Shown: one piece after another, positions 1 through 11,481 of the stretch
Layout: each line of letters begins with the position of its first letter
How positions within the stretch are numbered: position 1 is the first letter of the stretch
Assembly: GCA_013420905.1 (NCBI GenBank)
Contig: JAAXNY010000001.1
Span: 2,232,001 to 2,296,000 of the forward strand
DNA length: 64,000 nt
Direction of reading: 5' to 3'
DNA from: Collybia mongolica
Taxonomy: Eukaryota > Basidiomycota > Agaricomycetes > Agaricales > Clitocybaceae
The notes under the pieces: model-generated
What the model was told of the DNA's origin: nothing
Seen by the model: the letters and a program-made list of their open reading frames with translations, nothing else
Databases searched by the model: none
Made by a program: the position numbers and the translations under genes

Positions 1-718
1 ACTCATGCCCAGCATCCTTAATAAGAGTTTCCAGCATGGAGACCTGATTCACAAAGTCATCCTGTTGACTAAGGAGCTGGGCCATGCAGCAATTTTTGTT
101 GTCAAATGAACAGACAGGTGTGCACTTAGCTTTCATGCCCATCACATTGAAACCATCCTCTTTAAGGGTTTGCTCCAGACCTGTCTGTTGGCCATCATCC
201 GTTGTCATCTTCTGGATTTTACTGTGATGTTCCTCAACTGGGTTTGTATCAGGAATGACTGTGTCCTTCTGGAATCATTGTTTACCCCCATTACTCTTGT
301 TCATCTCAAATGCTTTGAGCGCATCAGGAGCCAGTGCTGCATGAGCAGATGACTGGTCAAAGACCCACAAACCCTGGCATCCTGGATGTGTGTGCTCAAA
401 GGTTGGGATTGCTGAGCTTTTGACTTGATCAATGAGTTGAGCACAGTCCCAGTATGGATCTCCGTTTAAGCCTGGAAATATAATCTTCTGAGCACTTTGT
501 TGGATTGTACCATTGTCATTATAGGAGACTAGCCTCCCATTGTCTGGTTCTGGTGTTGGACATGATTCCAGGGGTGGTGAGGGAGCCTTAGGCTGATTTC
601 GAAGACCAGAAATGTTTCTCTTCTGTTTGGGCTTGCGTCCCATAGCTATTTGTGTCTGGAGGAGCACTGCAGCAGGCAATATTCGGACTTTTCGGGGAAT
701 TAATTTTAGTGGAACCAC
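1..718 (-). pseudogene. Broken DDE transposase fragment
   Basis: The minus strand carries a 147-residue open frame (718 to 275). It starts with a basic segment (MGRKPKQKR) and runs into a DDE-type core with FDQSSAH, whose Asp is probably a catalytic-triad residue. It then meets an in-frame TGA at 277-275. The same frame continues beyond that stop to the window edge with family-like sequence, including a Cys-rich stretch (KAKCTPVC, NKNCCMAQLL) and LETLIKDAGHE. The region between the N-terminal basic part and the DDE core looks too short for a complete transposase, so an internal deletion is likely. I recognise this as the DDE-superfamily endonuclease that is widespread in mushroom genomes. It is a dead copy; its 3' part lies outside the window. 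Confidence 0.7.
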
Positions 719-885
719 TCGTGGAAATGTAAATGTAATTTCAGAATCATATTCAGAATGAAAAAAGGAGTCAATTGCACTATTTTCGTGATTTTAGGGA
801 TTTTTTTCATGCCTGGCCAATATTTTTGGGGGCCCATTTTTTAAAACTCAATTTCTGAGAAATCGGCTCGTGTAAACTAAGACAT

Positions 886-1959
886 TATGTCGGAAATTTA
901 TTTTGCCCCTTGTAAGGCATGTGAATTACAATCAGATCGTGATTGCCTTACAAGTGCGAGATGTCAGTTGCAAGCACATCATTTTGCTTGTTATCTGATT
1001 GTGAGAACACAGAGATCATTACTTTGATGGGGGGATTGACACCACTTGAACTGCTCAATAACTTCATCCCACTTTTCAATGTCACACACTACTGGACCAC
1101 AAGAAGATGGAGAGGTAATAATGTATAAGTCAATATATATAGACTCAGAATTAATTTTGTTATTTCATTGCCAGTACTAGAGAGGGCCCCGAAAGCAATG
1201 TTCAGGGCCTTGGTTCACAGCACATGCATTGAGCAGAGGGCCTTGAACACAATGTTTGGGGCCATGGCTTGTGGTGGGGGCAGGTGAGAGGAGAGTGAAC
1301 ATCCAACGTCAATCTGACAATGCCCTGCCCGCCACTGCCAAGACAACCCCTGCCAAGTCGATCCCTGGAACTCAAGCAACTCGGCATTCAAAAAGGGCAG
1401 CCATGCCTACCTCGTTAAGCAGTGGGATATTACAGCTGGATTAGTTTCACCCCCCCACTGAGTTTTATCTATACTAACCACAATCAATATTTTTCTCTAT
1501 TGCTACTATTTCTGTGATTGAGGAACCTAAGTGCACACATCTGAGCAGCCTGACTCTTTTGAGTGCTACCTGCTAAGAAAGTAGGGATATATAGTGGTCT
1601 ATATCTAATAAACAAATTGACTATATAGGGCAACGGTAATGAATGTCATAAAAAATGGGTAAGTCTCGGTAGAATTACCTTGGCTCTTACAAGGTCGCGG
1701 GTTCGAATCCAGGTAATAGCAACAAATTAAACAGTCAACAGCTAACCATGAATGGCGGGAAATAAGATTACTAATCCGAGAAAAGTCGGATTACTCCTTT
1801 TGATGGTCAAATCAATTTATAGTTACTCTTGCAAGATAAGATTGCAACGTCCCTTGCAAAGAATCGTCTCGCTTATAACCGCTTGTAAGCTACCAATCTG
1901 CTTACATACTTACAAGGCTTTGTAAGCCCTCGTGACTCAATCCAGAAATTTCCGACATA
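886..1959. mobile_element. Possible non-autonomous inverted-repeat element
   Basis: A perfect 14-bp inverted repeat (TATGTCGGAAATTT at 886-899 and its complement at 1946-1959) bounds about 1.07 kb without a convincing coding region. Both ends also carry CTTGTAAG-type words just inside the repeat. TAA occurs a few bases outside each end and may be a short target duplication, as in PIF/Harbinger-like elements. No transposase is encoded inside, so it would be a MITE-like passenger. No second copy is visible in this window, so the call rests on the end structure alone. Confidence 0.35.
1650..1720 (+). other. tRNA-like remnant
   Basis: The sequence has a good B-box (GGTTCGAATCC at 1700-1710) and a 5-bp anticodon-like stem (CCTTG/CAAGG) closing a 7-nt loop with TCT at the anticodon position, which would be tRNA-Arg. 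The acceptor ends do not pair, the T stem has mismatches and position 33 is C rather than T. It is therefore more likely a decayed tRNA or a tRNA-derived piece of a mobile element than a working gene. Confidence 0.25.
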
Positions 1960-2763
1960 GGTCCTAAATATGACGTTTATGCAGTTTTAGCGCTTTCTCA
2001 CAAGCGATCAGGTCCCAGTAAAAGTGTCACAATTTTTGGAGGGCTTTGCTTGTCCGCGACTGTACCCCCTCTGACTCGAACATCTCAGGCGCCTTTTATT
2101 TCCGCGATACGTTACCTCGTCAGTTCGACTCACTTCGCGGCAACACTACCAGTATGCCTAAGCTTGAGGTAATCCTGGGTGACACTATCACGTCCGACTG
2201 CTGTGGTTATGGAACGTCACCAGCATACGTGGGCTTAACGGGCATTCTATATATGTCCCCAACCGAACGCCATTCAAAGTCACCCTTATAAACATTTTTC
2301 CAAAGATATCTCCGCTGTCCGATGGGAAAATGCATGCGGTGTTGAGCACAATTATAGCGTAATATTTAGAAGCGCTGGCTGTACCATATGGGGCAACTCG
2401 CGTTGCCCAATGGCTATTCTCTACCAAACCATGAATGACGATCTCAGCCGTTGTTGTGGTATTTTTAAACTAGCGTAGACTTCAGCATTTTGCGTACCCA
2501 GCTCGGTACTGTGATCAATATATACAAACGATATCGAGGCCGAAAGACCCCCAACCTCTCCAGAGTTCGATACCTACTTCGTTCTTGACATGGGATGGCG
2601 TACTCAAATGGGAGTTGGATGTGACGGGTGACTCATGATTTCCAATAATACTAACTCTATGGGCTAAGACTCCACCAGTAGCGGCACCGAGACATTCAAT
2701 TTAAACCCAACACAAACGACTGAACCAACCACTTTGAATTACATCTTCAAACAATAAACGACA
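1960..2763. other. Region upstream of Argonaute, no gene seen
   Basis: Only short chance frames on both strands. The stretch must contain the promoter and leader of the Argonaute gene. No clear TATA box was assigned. Confidence 0.4.
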
Positions 2764-5700
2764 ATGAGTAACCGAGGCAACCCAAGATCTAGAGGCAGGG
2801 GGGGTGACGAACGCGGAGGCGAACGTGGTGGAGGTAGTGGTGGTCCTCCAGGAAGAGGTGGTCGTGGGGCTCAGCGCGGCCGGAGTAGCGAACGAGGAAG
2901 TGGAATGGGTTCGGAAAGGCCTCGAGCTGGCGGAGCCGGAGGTCATGGCGGGTTCCATTCCAGGGGTCGCGGTGGTCCAGGGGGGTCCGTAATCTTCGCC
3001 GAGGGTAGCTCTGCTCAAACCCCACCCAGACTTACTGAAACCAGCCACAACGACCTCATCACTTCATTCAAGGCCCTCAAAGTCAATCCAGGCCGCCCCC
3101 TACGGCCTGGCTATGGGACCGCGGGAACGGCAGGCACTTTGCGCTCAAACTTTTTCCCATTACGGCTCCCTAAAGGCCCCATATACGACTATACCGTTGA
3201 GATCAGCCCGAAAGCGGGTGAGAAATTCAAGCCTCGCATTTTCCAGCTTTTGGAACAATCACCCCTGTGTACACCGCATCTCCCATACGTTGCACATGAT
3301 CGGAGCCAAAGGCTCGTTTCTGCGCAAAAGCTACCACAACCGTTAGACATACAAGTTCCATACTACGAAGAAGAGGATATGGCACCGAGTTCTGATGCGA
3401 CGGTTTACATCGTTTCGATAAAATTTGAACGTGAACTTGATATAACTCGTCTTACACAGTGAGTCGGAATCATCTATGGCATTAGATTATTACATTTTAA
3501 TAACTTCTTCAAGGCATTTGAATGGTCAGGCAGAAGCTCAACATTATGATACTCTTCCCCTCATATCTGCCCTAAATCTCGTTCTTCAACAACATGCGTC
3601 TCGCAATGGCGTCCGCATGGGTACCAACAAATACTTCTTCCCGTCCTCCAACAAGTACAATATCAGCTTCGGAGTCGAAGTATGCCAGGGCTTTTACGCG
3701 TCTGTGAGGCCAACATATAAGGAACTTATGGTCAATGTGTAAGATTGCTGCTTGTTGCATCTCTCACTAGTTCTTATCTATTTTTCTTTAGTAATGTCTG
3801 TTCCGCTGCTTTTGTTCAACCCGGGAACTTGGCTGACGCCCTTCTGGCGTTCGGGAGGAACTCCAAAGGTGCCATGCCGAACTTGCCTGAGGCGCTTGTA
3901 AGGAACCTCAAGGTTAGAACGCAACACCTCCACCACACAAAATCGGTCAAGGCTATTGGCGCGAGATCCGCTCGTAAAATTATCTTCGATTGTGAGGAGT
4001 TGGGCGGAAAAATGACAGTGGAGGAGTATTTCCTCAAGAGTATGTGATCACCGTCCCAATTATTTTTTTGTTGCTAATTATAAGGGGGTGATTCTGCAGA
4101 GTATAAGATCAAACTCAAATACCCTGTCGATTTGCCTGTTGCTGACCTCGGCGGCCCCAACAAACATATCTGGGTTCCCGCAGAATTATGCGACATCAAA
4201 CCTGGTCAACCATACACCGAGAAGCTAAACCCCAGAGAAACGGCGCAGATGATACGATATGCATGTAATCCTCCCAAAGTCAACGCAGAAGCGATCGTCA
4301 ACCAAGGTTTCCCCGCACTTGGCCTAGCCCCCGTCGCAGCCCTAATCAATGGGTTTGGCGTGTCTATCGACACAGAGATGGCTATTATTCCTTATAGATT
4401 GCTCCCTCCACCGCGCGCGACATATTCAAACGGTAAAGCCAACATTAAGAATGGAAGTTGGAACATCCTAGATGTAAAATTTCATCGAGGTGCTCGGGTC
4501 AGCAGCTGGTGGGTCATGGTAGTGCAAGATGGGTACAGGACGATAGCCGGGCACAATGATCCCCAACTTTTGGCGCTTGAAACTGGTTTCGCCAACAAGT
4601 GTAGGAAGAGTGGGATGGGCATGCCAGAAAGCCGTCCCCGCTTTATGCAAGTGACTCTACCGCCGCCCAGCGATAGCCATCCCAAAAGGGATGATGCTAT
4701 CGACGTTATTCACAATACTATCAAGGCCTCGTTGGAGAAGGAAGGAAATGGAAAGCCAAGCTTTATTCTAGTTTTGTTGGAAGCTCGGGATAAATTCATC
4801 TATCCTGGTATCAAGGTACGTGTTATCGTCCTCCGTTTTTGACCGGCGTATCTTTAGAAATGCGCTTTATAGCGTCTTGGCGATGTCAAATTGGGCATTC
4901 ATACCATCCACATGCAAATTCAGACGGCCACCGAGTCCAAGAAACAAGATCAATACTTTTCGAACGTTGCGCTTAAATTGAACACCAAGCTAGGGGGCCT
5001 TAACCACTTGGTAAAAGAATGCTTTTCTGCGAAGAACCTTATGGTCTCACTACCTTTTCTTAGCTTGACGAACAAGCGATGAAGTGGCTAACCAAGAAGA
5101 AAACCATGATGGTTGGCATCGATGTAACCCACCCCGGCCCAGGCGTCCGAGACGGGACACCATCTATCGCGGCAGTCGTGGCGAATGTCGATGATAAGTT
5201 CGTGCAATTCCCTGCCAGCCTCCGTGTACAATGGGGCAGGAAAGAGGTTAGGCCTACTCCGCTATTTATAAAGCCGCAGATTCATATTGTCTACGCAGAT
5301 GCTAGACGAATTAAGGGATATGATGGTGGAACGTTTATTGCTGTATGAGAAGAAGAACAAGGCTTTACCCCAGAGGATCTTAGTTTTCCGTGATGGTGTA
5401 TCAGAGGTTGGTCTTTCCGTATTCCTTCATTCGTAATTCGAAGGAGGCTTATTGGATGTTCAGGGCCAATTTGACAGCGTCTTGAAAGAAGAACTTTCTC
5501 AGATTCTCGAGGCTTTCGGGGAGTTGGAAACGAAGGAGCGCAAAGGCAAATACAAGCCTGCATTATCAATCATCATCTGCGGGTGGGTCCGTTCCTTTTT
5601 CATGGTGGTTCTGTACTTACCTTTGCATTGCACGGATAGAAAGCGCCATCATGCTAGGTGTGTTCCACAACCAACCCCACAACATCTGATGTAACTTACT

Positions 5701-6253
5701 GGGCATACCAGGTTCTATCCCACGAAATCCGAGAATGCCGACAAAAACGGTAACACCTTTCCAGGCACAGTAGTCGATAAAGGTGTCACAGCGGTGTAAG
5801 TGTTCTTCCTAGTAGTATTACGCTTCCTTAACCATATCCCTAGCTTCGATTTCGACTTTTACCTGCAAGCTCACGCCGGGCTGCAAGGAACGGTCAAACC
5901 GACACACTATACAGTGGTTTATGACGAGAGCAGCCTCACAGCGGACGAGATCCAGCAGGGTACTCACAACACCAGCTATCTGTATGCGCGCGCGACAAAG
6001 GCTGTGAGCCTGATTCCTGCCGCATATTATGCGGATTTGGCGTGTGAGCGCGGTCGGTGCTATCTTAACGACTTTCTGGTGGCTTCGAAATCGGGGAGAG
6101 GGAAGCGTGATCCTGAGGAAGAGAAACGGGTTTTCGAGGCCGCCAGAAAGGCTTGGGGCGAAGGGGTAAGCTGGTTACTAAGTTCTGCGGGACGTTTACT
6201 GATACTCTGTTTAGCTTCACGCTGACATCCGGGAAAGCATGTTCTACATATAA
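2764..6253 (+). CDS. Argonaute protein
   Basis: RNA-guided silencing effector. Twelve exons in consistent phase: 2764-3458, 3514-3738, 3792-4039, 4100-4815, 4873-5010, 5064-5246, 5299-5406, 5464-5582, 5640-5657, 5712-5795, 5844-6165, 6215-6253, giving 964 aa, the usual size. Residues 1 to about 80 are Gly/Arg-rich (RGG-like). The N domain follows, then PAZ (about 330-430, with KYKIKLKYP and PNKHIWVPAELC), MID, and PIWI (about 600-964). The catalytic set is visible: D694 in VGIDVTHP, E735 as likely glutamate finger, D767 in VFRDGVSEGQF and D909 in AAYYADLACERG. The fourth residue is Asp where animal Ago2 has His. The chain ends in MFYI. All four acidic positions are kept, so slicing is plausible. 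The start is the first ATG before the RGG tract. Exon 9 is only 18 nt. Confidence 0.93.
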
Positions 6254-6624
6254 AGCTCGATTGCTTTTGCGAAAATGAACATTATTCTTATGCTTATGTA
6301 GACTTTCATGTTTGTATGTTCAAAGTTCCGTCCGCACGCTTTGCTTTCTTTATTTGGCATAAGTAGTAGGATGTATCATCTGTCTACACAAATCGTTACG
6401 TGTAGTTGATCTGTTTGTATCGGTGACTGATTAGTAGCCGAACAACTTATGATATTCATGATATTATGTATGATCAACAGGTTCACTGGGATTGTGATTG
6501 TCAATCAAATACCTTCAAGATACATGGGCGATCGACCCTCAAAATAACTAATAAGATAACAAAGTCCAATTCCAAATACCCAAAATGGCCCAAAAAAACG
6601 AATGATAGTCTCGTCTCGGATAGC

Positions 6625-8595
6625 CTATAAACGCCTCCCAAACCCTGTCGGGCTCAAGCTCCTAACGCCCTCTTCACTCAGGTCTCGGGTACTCCAGCTC
6701 TGCCCGATGATCTCCTCGACCTTCCTAAGCGCATCACTAGCAATCTCAGCACCATGATCATGATCATGGCTCGATCTCGACGTCGATGTCGACAACTCTG
6801 CAGCCGGAGGAGGGCGGGCCTTGGGAGCAGGCTTGACCAGCCTCAGCCGATAGATATCCGGACGCGGGGAGTTGACGCCCCTGTCCGGAAATGGAAGCAG
6901 AGGGACTCTGGGGGAAAGCAGCTTCTTCCCTTTCTTCTGCCCGGAACTCTTCGTCGGCGTCGTCGTGTTATCGCTCTTCCGTCGTTTCGCAGCAGCAGAG
7001 GACGCAGACGACGACGTCATCTTCGCCTTGGATCCGGGGGTGGGCGTGAAGCACAGCTGGCTCTCCAGCGGCGGACTCATGATCTGGGGCGGGCTCTGGG
7101 GTAACACGCCCGCATGGGGATGCTGGGCGTTCTTGGCCCCGTCGCGTGTCCCTTTGACGGGGCTGCTGCTACGACTGTGGCTCCTGTCGCGGCGCGGGGG
7201 CACAGGGGTGTAGCGGTCGACATCGGCGCCCGAGCCCCACCACCAGCCCGAGCCGAACCTGGACCGCGATACTGCGGGCTCCTTCGGGGTGGGGAGGGGC
7301 GACTCCTCGACGATCCGGAAACCACCCCCGCTGACCCACTGAGTTCCATCTCCAACGTCTTGCGAATGCACAGTCTGGGAAGAGTAGCCTCTCACGGGCG
7401 TTCGCGTAGAGTAATTGCGCGCGGACGATTGGATGGAGTGGCCGCTGGAGTAATCCGAGTGTTGGCTTTTCAGCGTGACGCGGTCTGGGGACTTGAGAAC
7501 GACGTCTTGAACGCGCAGATCGGAGTCGGTCCTTGTGTGCCGCATCCGCCTACCAATGTTACTGACTCTTCTCCTGCTCCCCGTCGCACCACCAACAACC
7601 TTAGCCTCCGCTTCAGCCTCTCGCGCAGCCTTCGAAAACGACGATCCCGTTATGCCTCTCAGTGAATCAATCCAGCTCCCCTCCTTCTTGACTTGCTCCA
7701 AGATCCCACGCTTTATGCTCTTGTGACGAAGGCTCTCCCAGGGTACCTCGTCCTCCTTTCGCTTATCCTCGCCCTCAGAATCGTACATGAACATGGAATT
7801 GGCGTCAGAATAAGCAGACACCGCCGTCCTTGTAGACCGTGTTGATTTCGAGGTTCGCCCTTGATGCATTGGTGGGGGTACGAGGAAAGGATCGTCTTCT
7901 GGTTTCCGCTGGGTAACTTCTGGCTCCCCATTCAAACTGGGCCAACGAAACTCCTCAGCTTTCTCGATCTCTCGCATCAAGAGCCCCTCCTCAGCATCTC
8001 TCTGCCCTCCAATCTCATCGTTTTCTGCTGGAAGATATCTCGGCCCACCCACTGTGCTATCCTCACGTATCACTTTCGGCCTTCTTGTCATACATCCATA
8101 GACAAACCAAGCAGTAAGGCTGCCCCACAGGATGCCGAGTAGAGCAAATACTGGGGCCAAGTAGATGAGCTTGAATTTTTGGTTCGTTTCTGAGTGTTGT
8201 TTAGGGTCAGAAACGGAGTTCGGGAGGTCGGACGAGGAAACGGGCGGCAAGGCGGTGATGCTGATCTGAGTTGCGGAAAGAGAAGCTGTGATGGGGTCTG
8301 CTGGCGGAGATGAAGGGAGGGACTGGGCGGCTGGAATCGATGATGAGATAAACGAGAACACCAAGGTGGGAGGATTTGGTGTTTGTGGTGGCAGGGGTGC
8401 GACCGCATGCGTGGTTGAAACACCGGGTGGAAGCGGGCTTGGAGAGGACACGGAGAGCGGTATATCGACGTTTCCGTTATCAACTTGTCGGTAATTGATA
8501 TCGTATATCGAGCGTGTTTTTAGTGTCTCCGTATTTAGGGCTGACACTCCCCCCACTACGATGCTCCCCAGAACCAATAAAATATGCCCTAACAT
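6625..8595 (-). CDS. Single-pass membrane protein, function unknown
   Basis: Intronless frame of 656 aa, convergent with Argonaute (ends 371 bp apart). Residues 1-19 look like a signal peptide. A Ser/Pro/Thr-rich outer part follows (about 20-140), then one hydrophobic helix (about 142-167, APVFALLGILWGSLTAWF) and a basic stop-transfer segment (CMTRRPK). The long cytoplasmic tail is charged, disordered and rich in Ser/Arg, with several basic-Ser clusters that look like phosphorylation sites, and ends FGRRL. The layout (signal, glycosylatable stalk, one helix, long tail) resembles fungal wall-stress sensors, but I see no WSC or other named outer domain. Function is not assigned. The continuous frame with uniform composition supports a real gene. 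Confidence 0.75.
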   Translation of the reverse strand: MLGHILLVLGSIVVGGVSALNTETLKTRSIYDINYRQVDNGNVDIPLSVSSPSPLPPGVSTTHAVAPLPPQTPNPPTLVFSFISSSIPAAQSLPSSPPADPITASLSATQISITALPPVSSSDLPNSVSDPKQHSETNQKFKLIYLAPVFALLGILWGSLTAWFVYGCMTRRPKVIREDSTVGGPRYLPAENDEIGGQRDAEEGLLMREIEKAEEFRWPSLNGEPEVTQRKPEDDPFLVPPPMHQGRTSKSTRSTRTAVSAYSDANSMFMYDSEGEDKRKEDEVPWESLRHKSIKRGILEQVKKEGSWIDSLRGITGSSFSKAAREAEAEAKVVGGATGSRRRVSNIGRRMRHTRTDSDLRVQDVVLKSPDRVTLKSQHSDYSSGHSIQSSARNYSTRTPVRGYSSQTVHSQDVGDGTQWVSGGGFRIVEESPLPTPKEPAVSRSRFGSGWWWGSGADVDRYTPVPPRRDRSHSRSSSPVKGTRDGAKNAQHPHAGVLPQSPPQIMSPPLESQLCFTPTPGSKAKMTSSSASSAAAKRRKSDNTTTPTKSSGQKKGKKLLSPRVPLLPFPDRGVNSPRPDIYRLRLVKPAPKARPPPAAELSTSTSRSSHDHDHGAEIASDALRKVEEIIGQSWSTRDLSEEGVRSLSPTGFGRRL

Positions 8596-8604
8596 GGCTT
8601 TTCT

Positions 8605-9353
8605 TCACAGGCCGGAGTCTGGAGGGACAACAATGAATCCGACTCTGCTTTCAACGCTAAAAGCACTGAGATCGTGGATTGGGGCGTCAAAAGTTAGGCC
8701 AGCAGCTATGTAAGTCGAACGACGGATGAGATGCGAAGAGGGTGAATATGATGGGCCAGTTACACCAGATTTGCGGGTTTTGCGCCAGAACGTCGTAGGG
8801 CGCACTGGGACGGTGATGTCAGAAACAACTATAGCAAGTAAAATTTAAATTCACATAGGGGTGGAGGAGGTCGAAGCAATTCCCCTCCTTGAGTTGTAGG
8901 AGCTGATGGGAAAGCAGTGAGGTTCCTCGTCAATCTGGATCGTGGAGTCGCAAGGACGTTGAATGGCAAGTCAGCTGCCACGTCAGAGCCCTCCACACCA
9001 CCCGTGTTCGATTCCCTGGGGGGTGTCCGCGTTGGGGGTGCACTCTGTGATCTCGTTGGCCGATGTCGTGGTCGTTGGGGCTTCGATTTCCACGTATTGA
9101 TGGGAGGGGATAAAAGCGAGGAGTCGAACCGTGGAGAGCGACTTCTCCGAGGCGTAGACGGTGTCTGTGGACGGGGCTGGTCTGAAGACTGGCCTTCGTC
9201 AGCCTCAGTTGACTCGTCTGGGTCGACTTCTGTTTCCAGCGTGACCATTATTGGGCGGCTGACGGGACGGGTTTCCCTGCGCCCAAAGATGAAGCCCTGC
9301 TTCATCGATGGATATAAAGGCATTGGCGAAACCAAAACTGTCAAGTCAGTCAT
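8605..9353 (-). CDS. Hypothetical protein with possible 26-nt intron
   Basis: Two coding segments, 9353-8855 and 8828-8605, join in phase to give about 240 aa if a 26-nt GT-AG stretch (8854-8829) is removed. Without removal the first segment ends in a stop at 8829. The N-terminal part contains LVSPMPLYPSMKQGFIFGRR, followed by a disordered Pro/Arg/Ser-rich middle. The second part is more ordered (RPTTFWRKTRKSGVTG, YIAAGLTFDAPIHDL) and ends in VVPPDSGL ten bases before the start of the membrane-protein gene on the same strand. I do not recognise a family. The start ATG at 9353 is a choice; the frame is open upstream to 9485. The intron call and therefore the C-terminus are uncertain. Confidence 0.45.
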
Positions 9354-9485
9354 GGTCGTGAAAAACGAATGTGGTGGAACGAGGGTAAACGGTAAATGGT
9401 AAATGGTCGTATTTGTTCGCTTCTTACCAGCCAAAAATGCATCAACGGACAACGGACCGAGGTTGCCGGTCAACGTTCCAACCAA

Positions 9486-10300
9486 GTGTTAAACGATCTT
9501 CGCACATGTGGTCAATTATAACAAGTATGGTTCCAGTGCTCTCTCACTTGAACGATTTCACCCAATCTTCGGCGGCCACTGGCCAACTCATCTTCAGATG
9601 TTAACACCCTGCATCCTAGTACATAGTAGGGGGAGACTAACAACGAGAGCCTAGTATATGTGTCCAAAACCCCGTCATGTCAATCGAGAGCCCCGGATCA
9701 GAGACGCTCAAGGGGGTCCTGTCAAAGCTCTGAAACGATTGACGTTGACGTTACGTATACGACATATACTTGTCAGTGGGCGTATCAAGGCACCCACGAG
9801 AACTGCAGTAAGCAAAACGGAAAACTAGACGGGCGTTAGTGCATTCAAGGACGCACTTATAAGGAATCAAGATCATTGGTTGACTGGTTCACACAGAATT
9901 TCTTTTTTATGTTGACATGTAAAAGGCACTCGACATTCCAAGGTTTACACACAATCAAGACTACACTCACGACATGCATAATGCAAGGCTAGTTATGGTC
10001 AAAGAAGGCGCTTTCTTGGTCGTGAATAAGGTCTTTTCTGCCGAGGCCAGTGAGTGTAACTTGTGTCTTTGCTTTGACTCATTTTGGCGCAAGATCTGGG
10101 TTCTACTTTGGCCTTGAACAAATTGAGTAGCTTTCTTCCGACCAAACATCTCATACAAGAATGGGCAAAGACGTGGCTGTCCTTCCCATACATGCTATAC
10201 ATTAATCTTACACAATCTCCCCACTCCTCTTCAAAGTCTGGATCAAAGGAGTAACGAAAAACTCTCTACTCTCTATCAGCTTCACAGGTTAGTTCGTCAT
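9486..10300. other. No gene seen
   Basis: Only short overlapping frames on the minus strand (about 60-67 codons between 9967 and 10202), with no recognisable motif or splice continuation. Confidence 0.35.
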
Positions 10301-10648
10301 CTAGAAATCGAAGTATCTCGAGCGATGGCGGCTTGAAGAGCGAGATCTGTGCCTGCTCGACCGGGATGACATAATGATTGTTGGAGATCCGCCACCATAA
10401 TACAGCATAGGGGAGTAGCCGTAAGGCACTGAGCTCCGATGGTCATGATATGACGAGCTAGGGATGATGATAGGTGATGCATCACCGTGATACAATGGCA
10501 CGGCCATAGCTGGAGGATAATAGTGCTGGGTCGGGACCCCATAATATCCGCCTCCGTATGTGCTGACCGGGACTATAACGCTACTGGGGACGCTGTAGTA
10601 GCTTCGGCTGCGGCCAAACATGGTGTATTGCAGTGGAGGCGTTTGCAA
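10301..10648 (-). CDS. Small Tyr/Ser/Gly-rich protein
   Basis: Open frame of 115 aa, or 106 aa if translation starts at the internal MFGRSRSYY (10621). The chain is low complexity. Its front half is rich in Tyr, Pro and Gly (YGGGYYGVP, YGYSPMLYYGGGSP) and its C-terminus is an Arg/Ser tract (SSRSSRHRSRSSSRHRSRY). There is no signal peptide or helix. Such composition fits a disordered RNA-binding or condensate-type small protein, but no family is recognised. The biased composition and the absence of stops are the only support. Confidence 0.4.
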   Translation of the reverse strand: MQTPPLQYTMFGRSRSYYSVPSSVIVPVSTYGGGYYGVPTQHYYPPAMAVPLYHGDASPIIIPSSSYHDHRSSVPYGYSPMLYYGGGSPTIIMSSRSSRHRSRSSSRHRSRYFDF

Positions 10649-11481
10649 AGAAAGGTGTTCGATGCAGATGGGCGTTGTGGTGTTGTATAGAGGTGAGCTT
10701 TGATGCGTGCTAGTCGTGAAAAGTCGTAAGGTCGTCGGAAAGGCTGTTAAGGAGGATTGTGCAGTATGTGAAAGGGTTTACAAATAGGCCAGCTTATTGA
10801 TGAGTGAGGCATACATTGCACCTGGGGGGTTTATTATGGTGCTAGAGGTCGTGGTCACGCCAACTATAGACAGAATCAATCAGATGATTCCATGATGATA
10901 AACCCCAGCAGGCCCGTCTCCAGGAGAGAGTTCGCGATGCGGCAGCGCCTCCAGCACCGGAGAACCGTTATTCACAGACCAGCTAGCATGTTCATTAATC
11001 GCCTCGAGCTGCGCTATATCAGAATGACCGCCTGGTGCTCTTATAGTTACTGGTGTACACTTGTGTTCATTCATTATTAGACCTCTTCCCGCCTAGGCGC
11101 GCCCTGAACATCCTTGGCCGTTCGTCCCCGTATCCTGACCAGTTTCGATGAGGGGCATTATTTGATGATGTGATAGGGTCGTGCCGGTGCGCGCGTACCC
11201 CACGTACATACGATAATAAGTGAACACGTCGCTCCGCTGATAACCCGGCTCCTGGAGAATGGGTCTGAGTTTGAACCGTCCTACCTCTCCCCCACTATGA
11301 CAACATGTGACCTTCGGGCAACCGGCCCAACCTAAGCCGATGTTATCAGTAGATAAGATAAACGACCTTAGAGGGCTTGTATGTTCATCGTTTCGGAGGA
11401 AAAGTAAGAACTACGAAGTACATGTATAACGTTCGTCCAAAGTAAGTAATGTACAGAGAATGTACCAAAGAGGAAGTTTCA
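10649..11481. other. No gene seen
   Basis: Short frames only. A 64-codon minus-strand frame (11074-10880) has ordinary-looking composition but no recognisable motif and no partner exon. Confidence 0.3.

Noticed and set aside
2701..3048. Long minus-strand frames opposite Argonaute exon 1
   Set aside because: They are shadows caused by the Gly/Arg-rich, GC-rich coding strand.
6754..7665. Plus-strand frames of 113-183 codons opposite the membrane-protein gene
   Set aside because: Antisense shadows of the Arg/Ser-rich tail; no motif and no splice sites.
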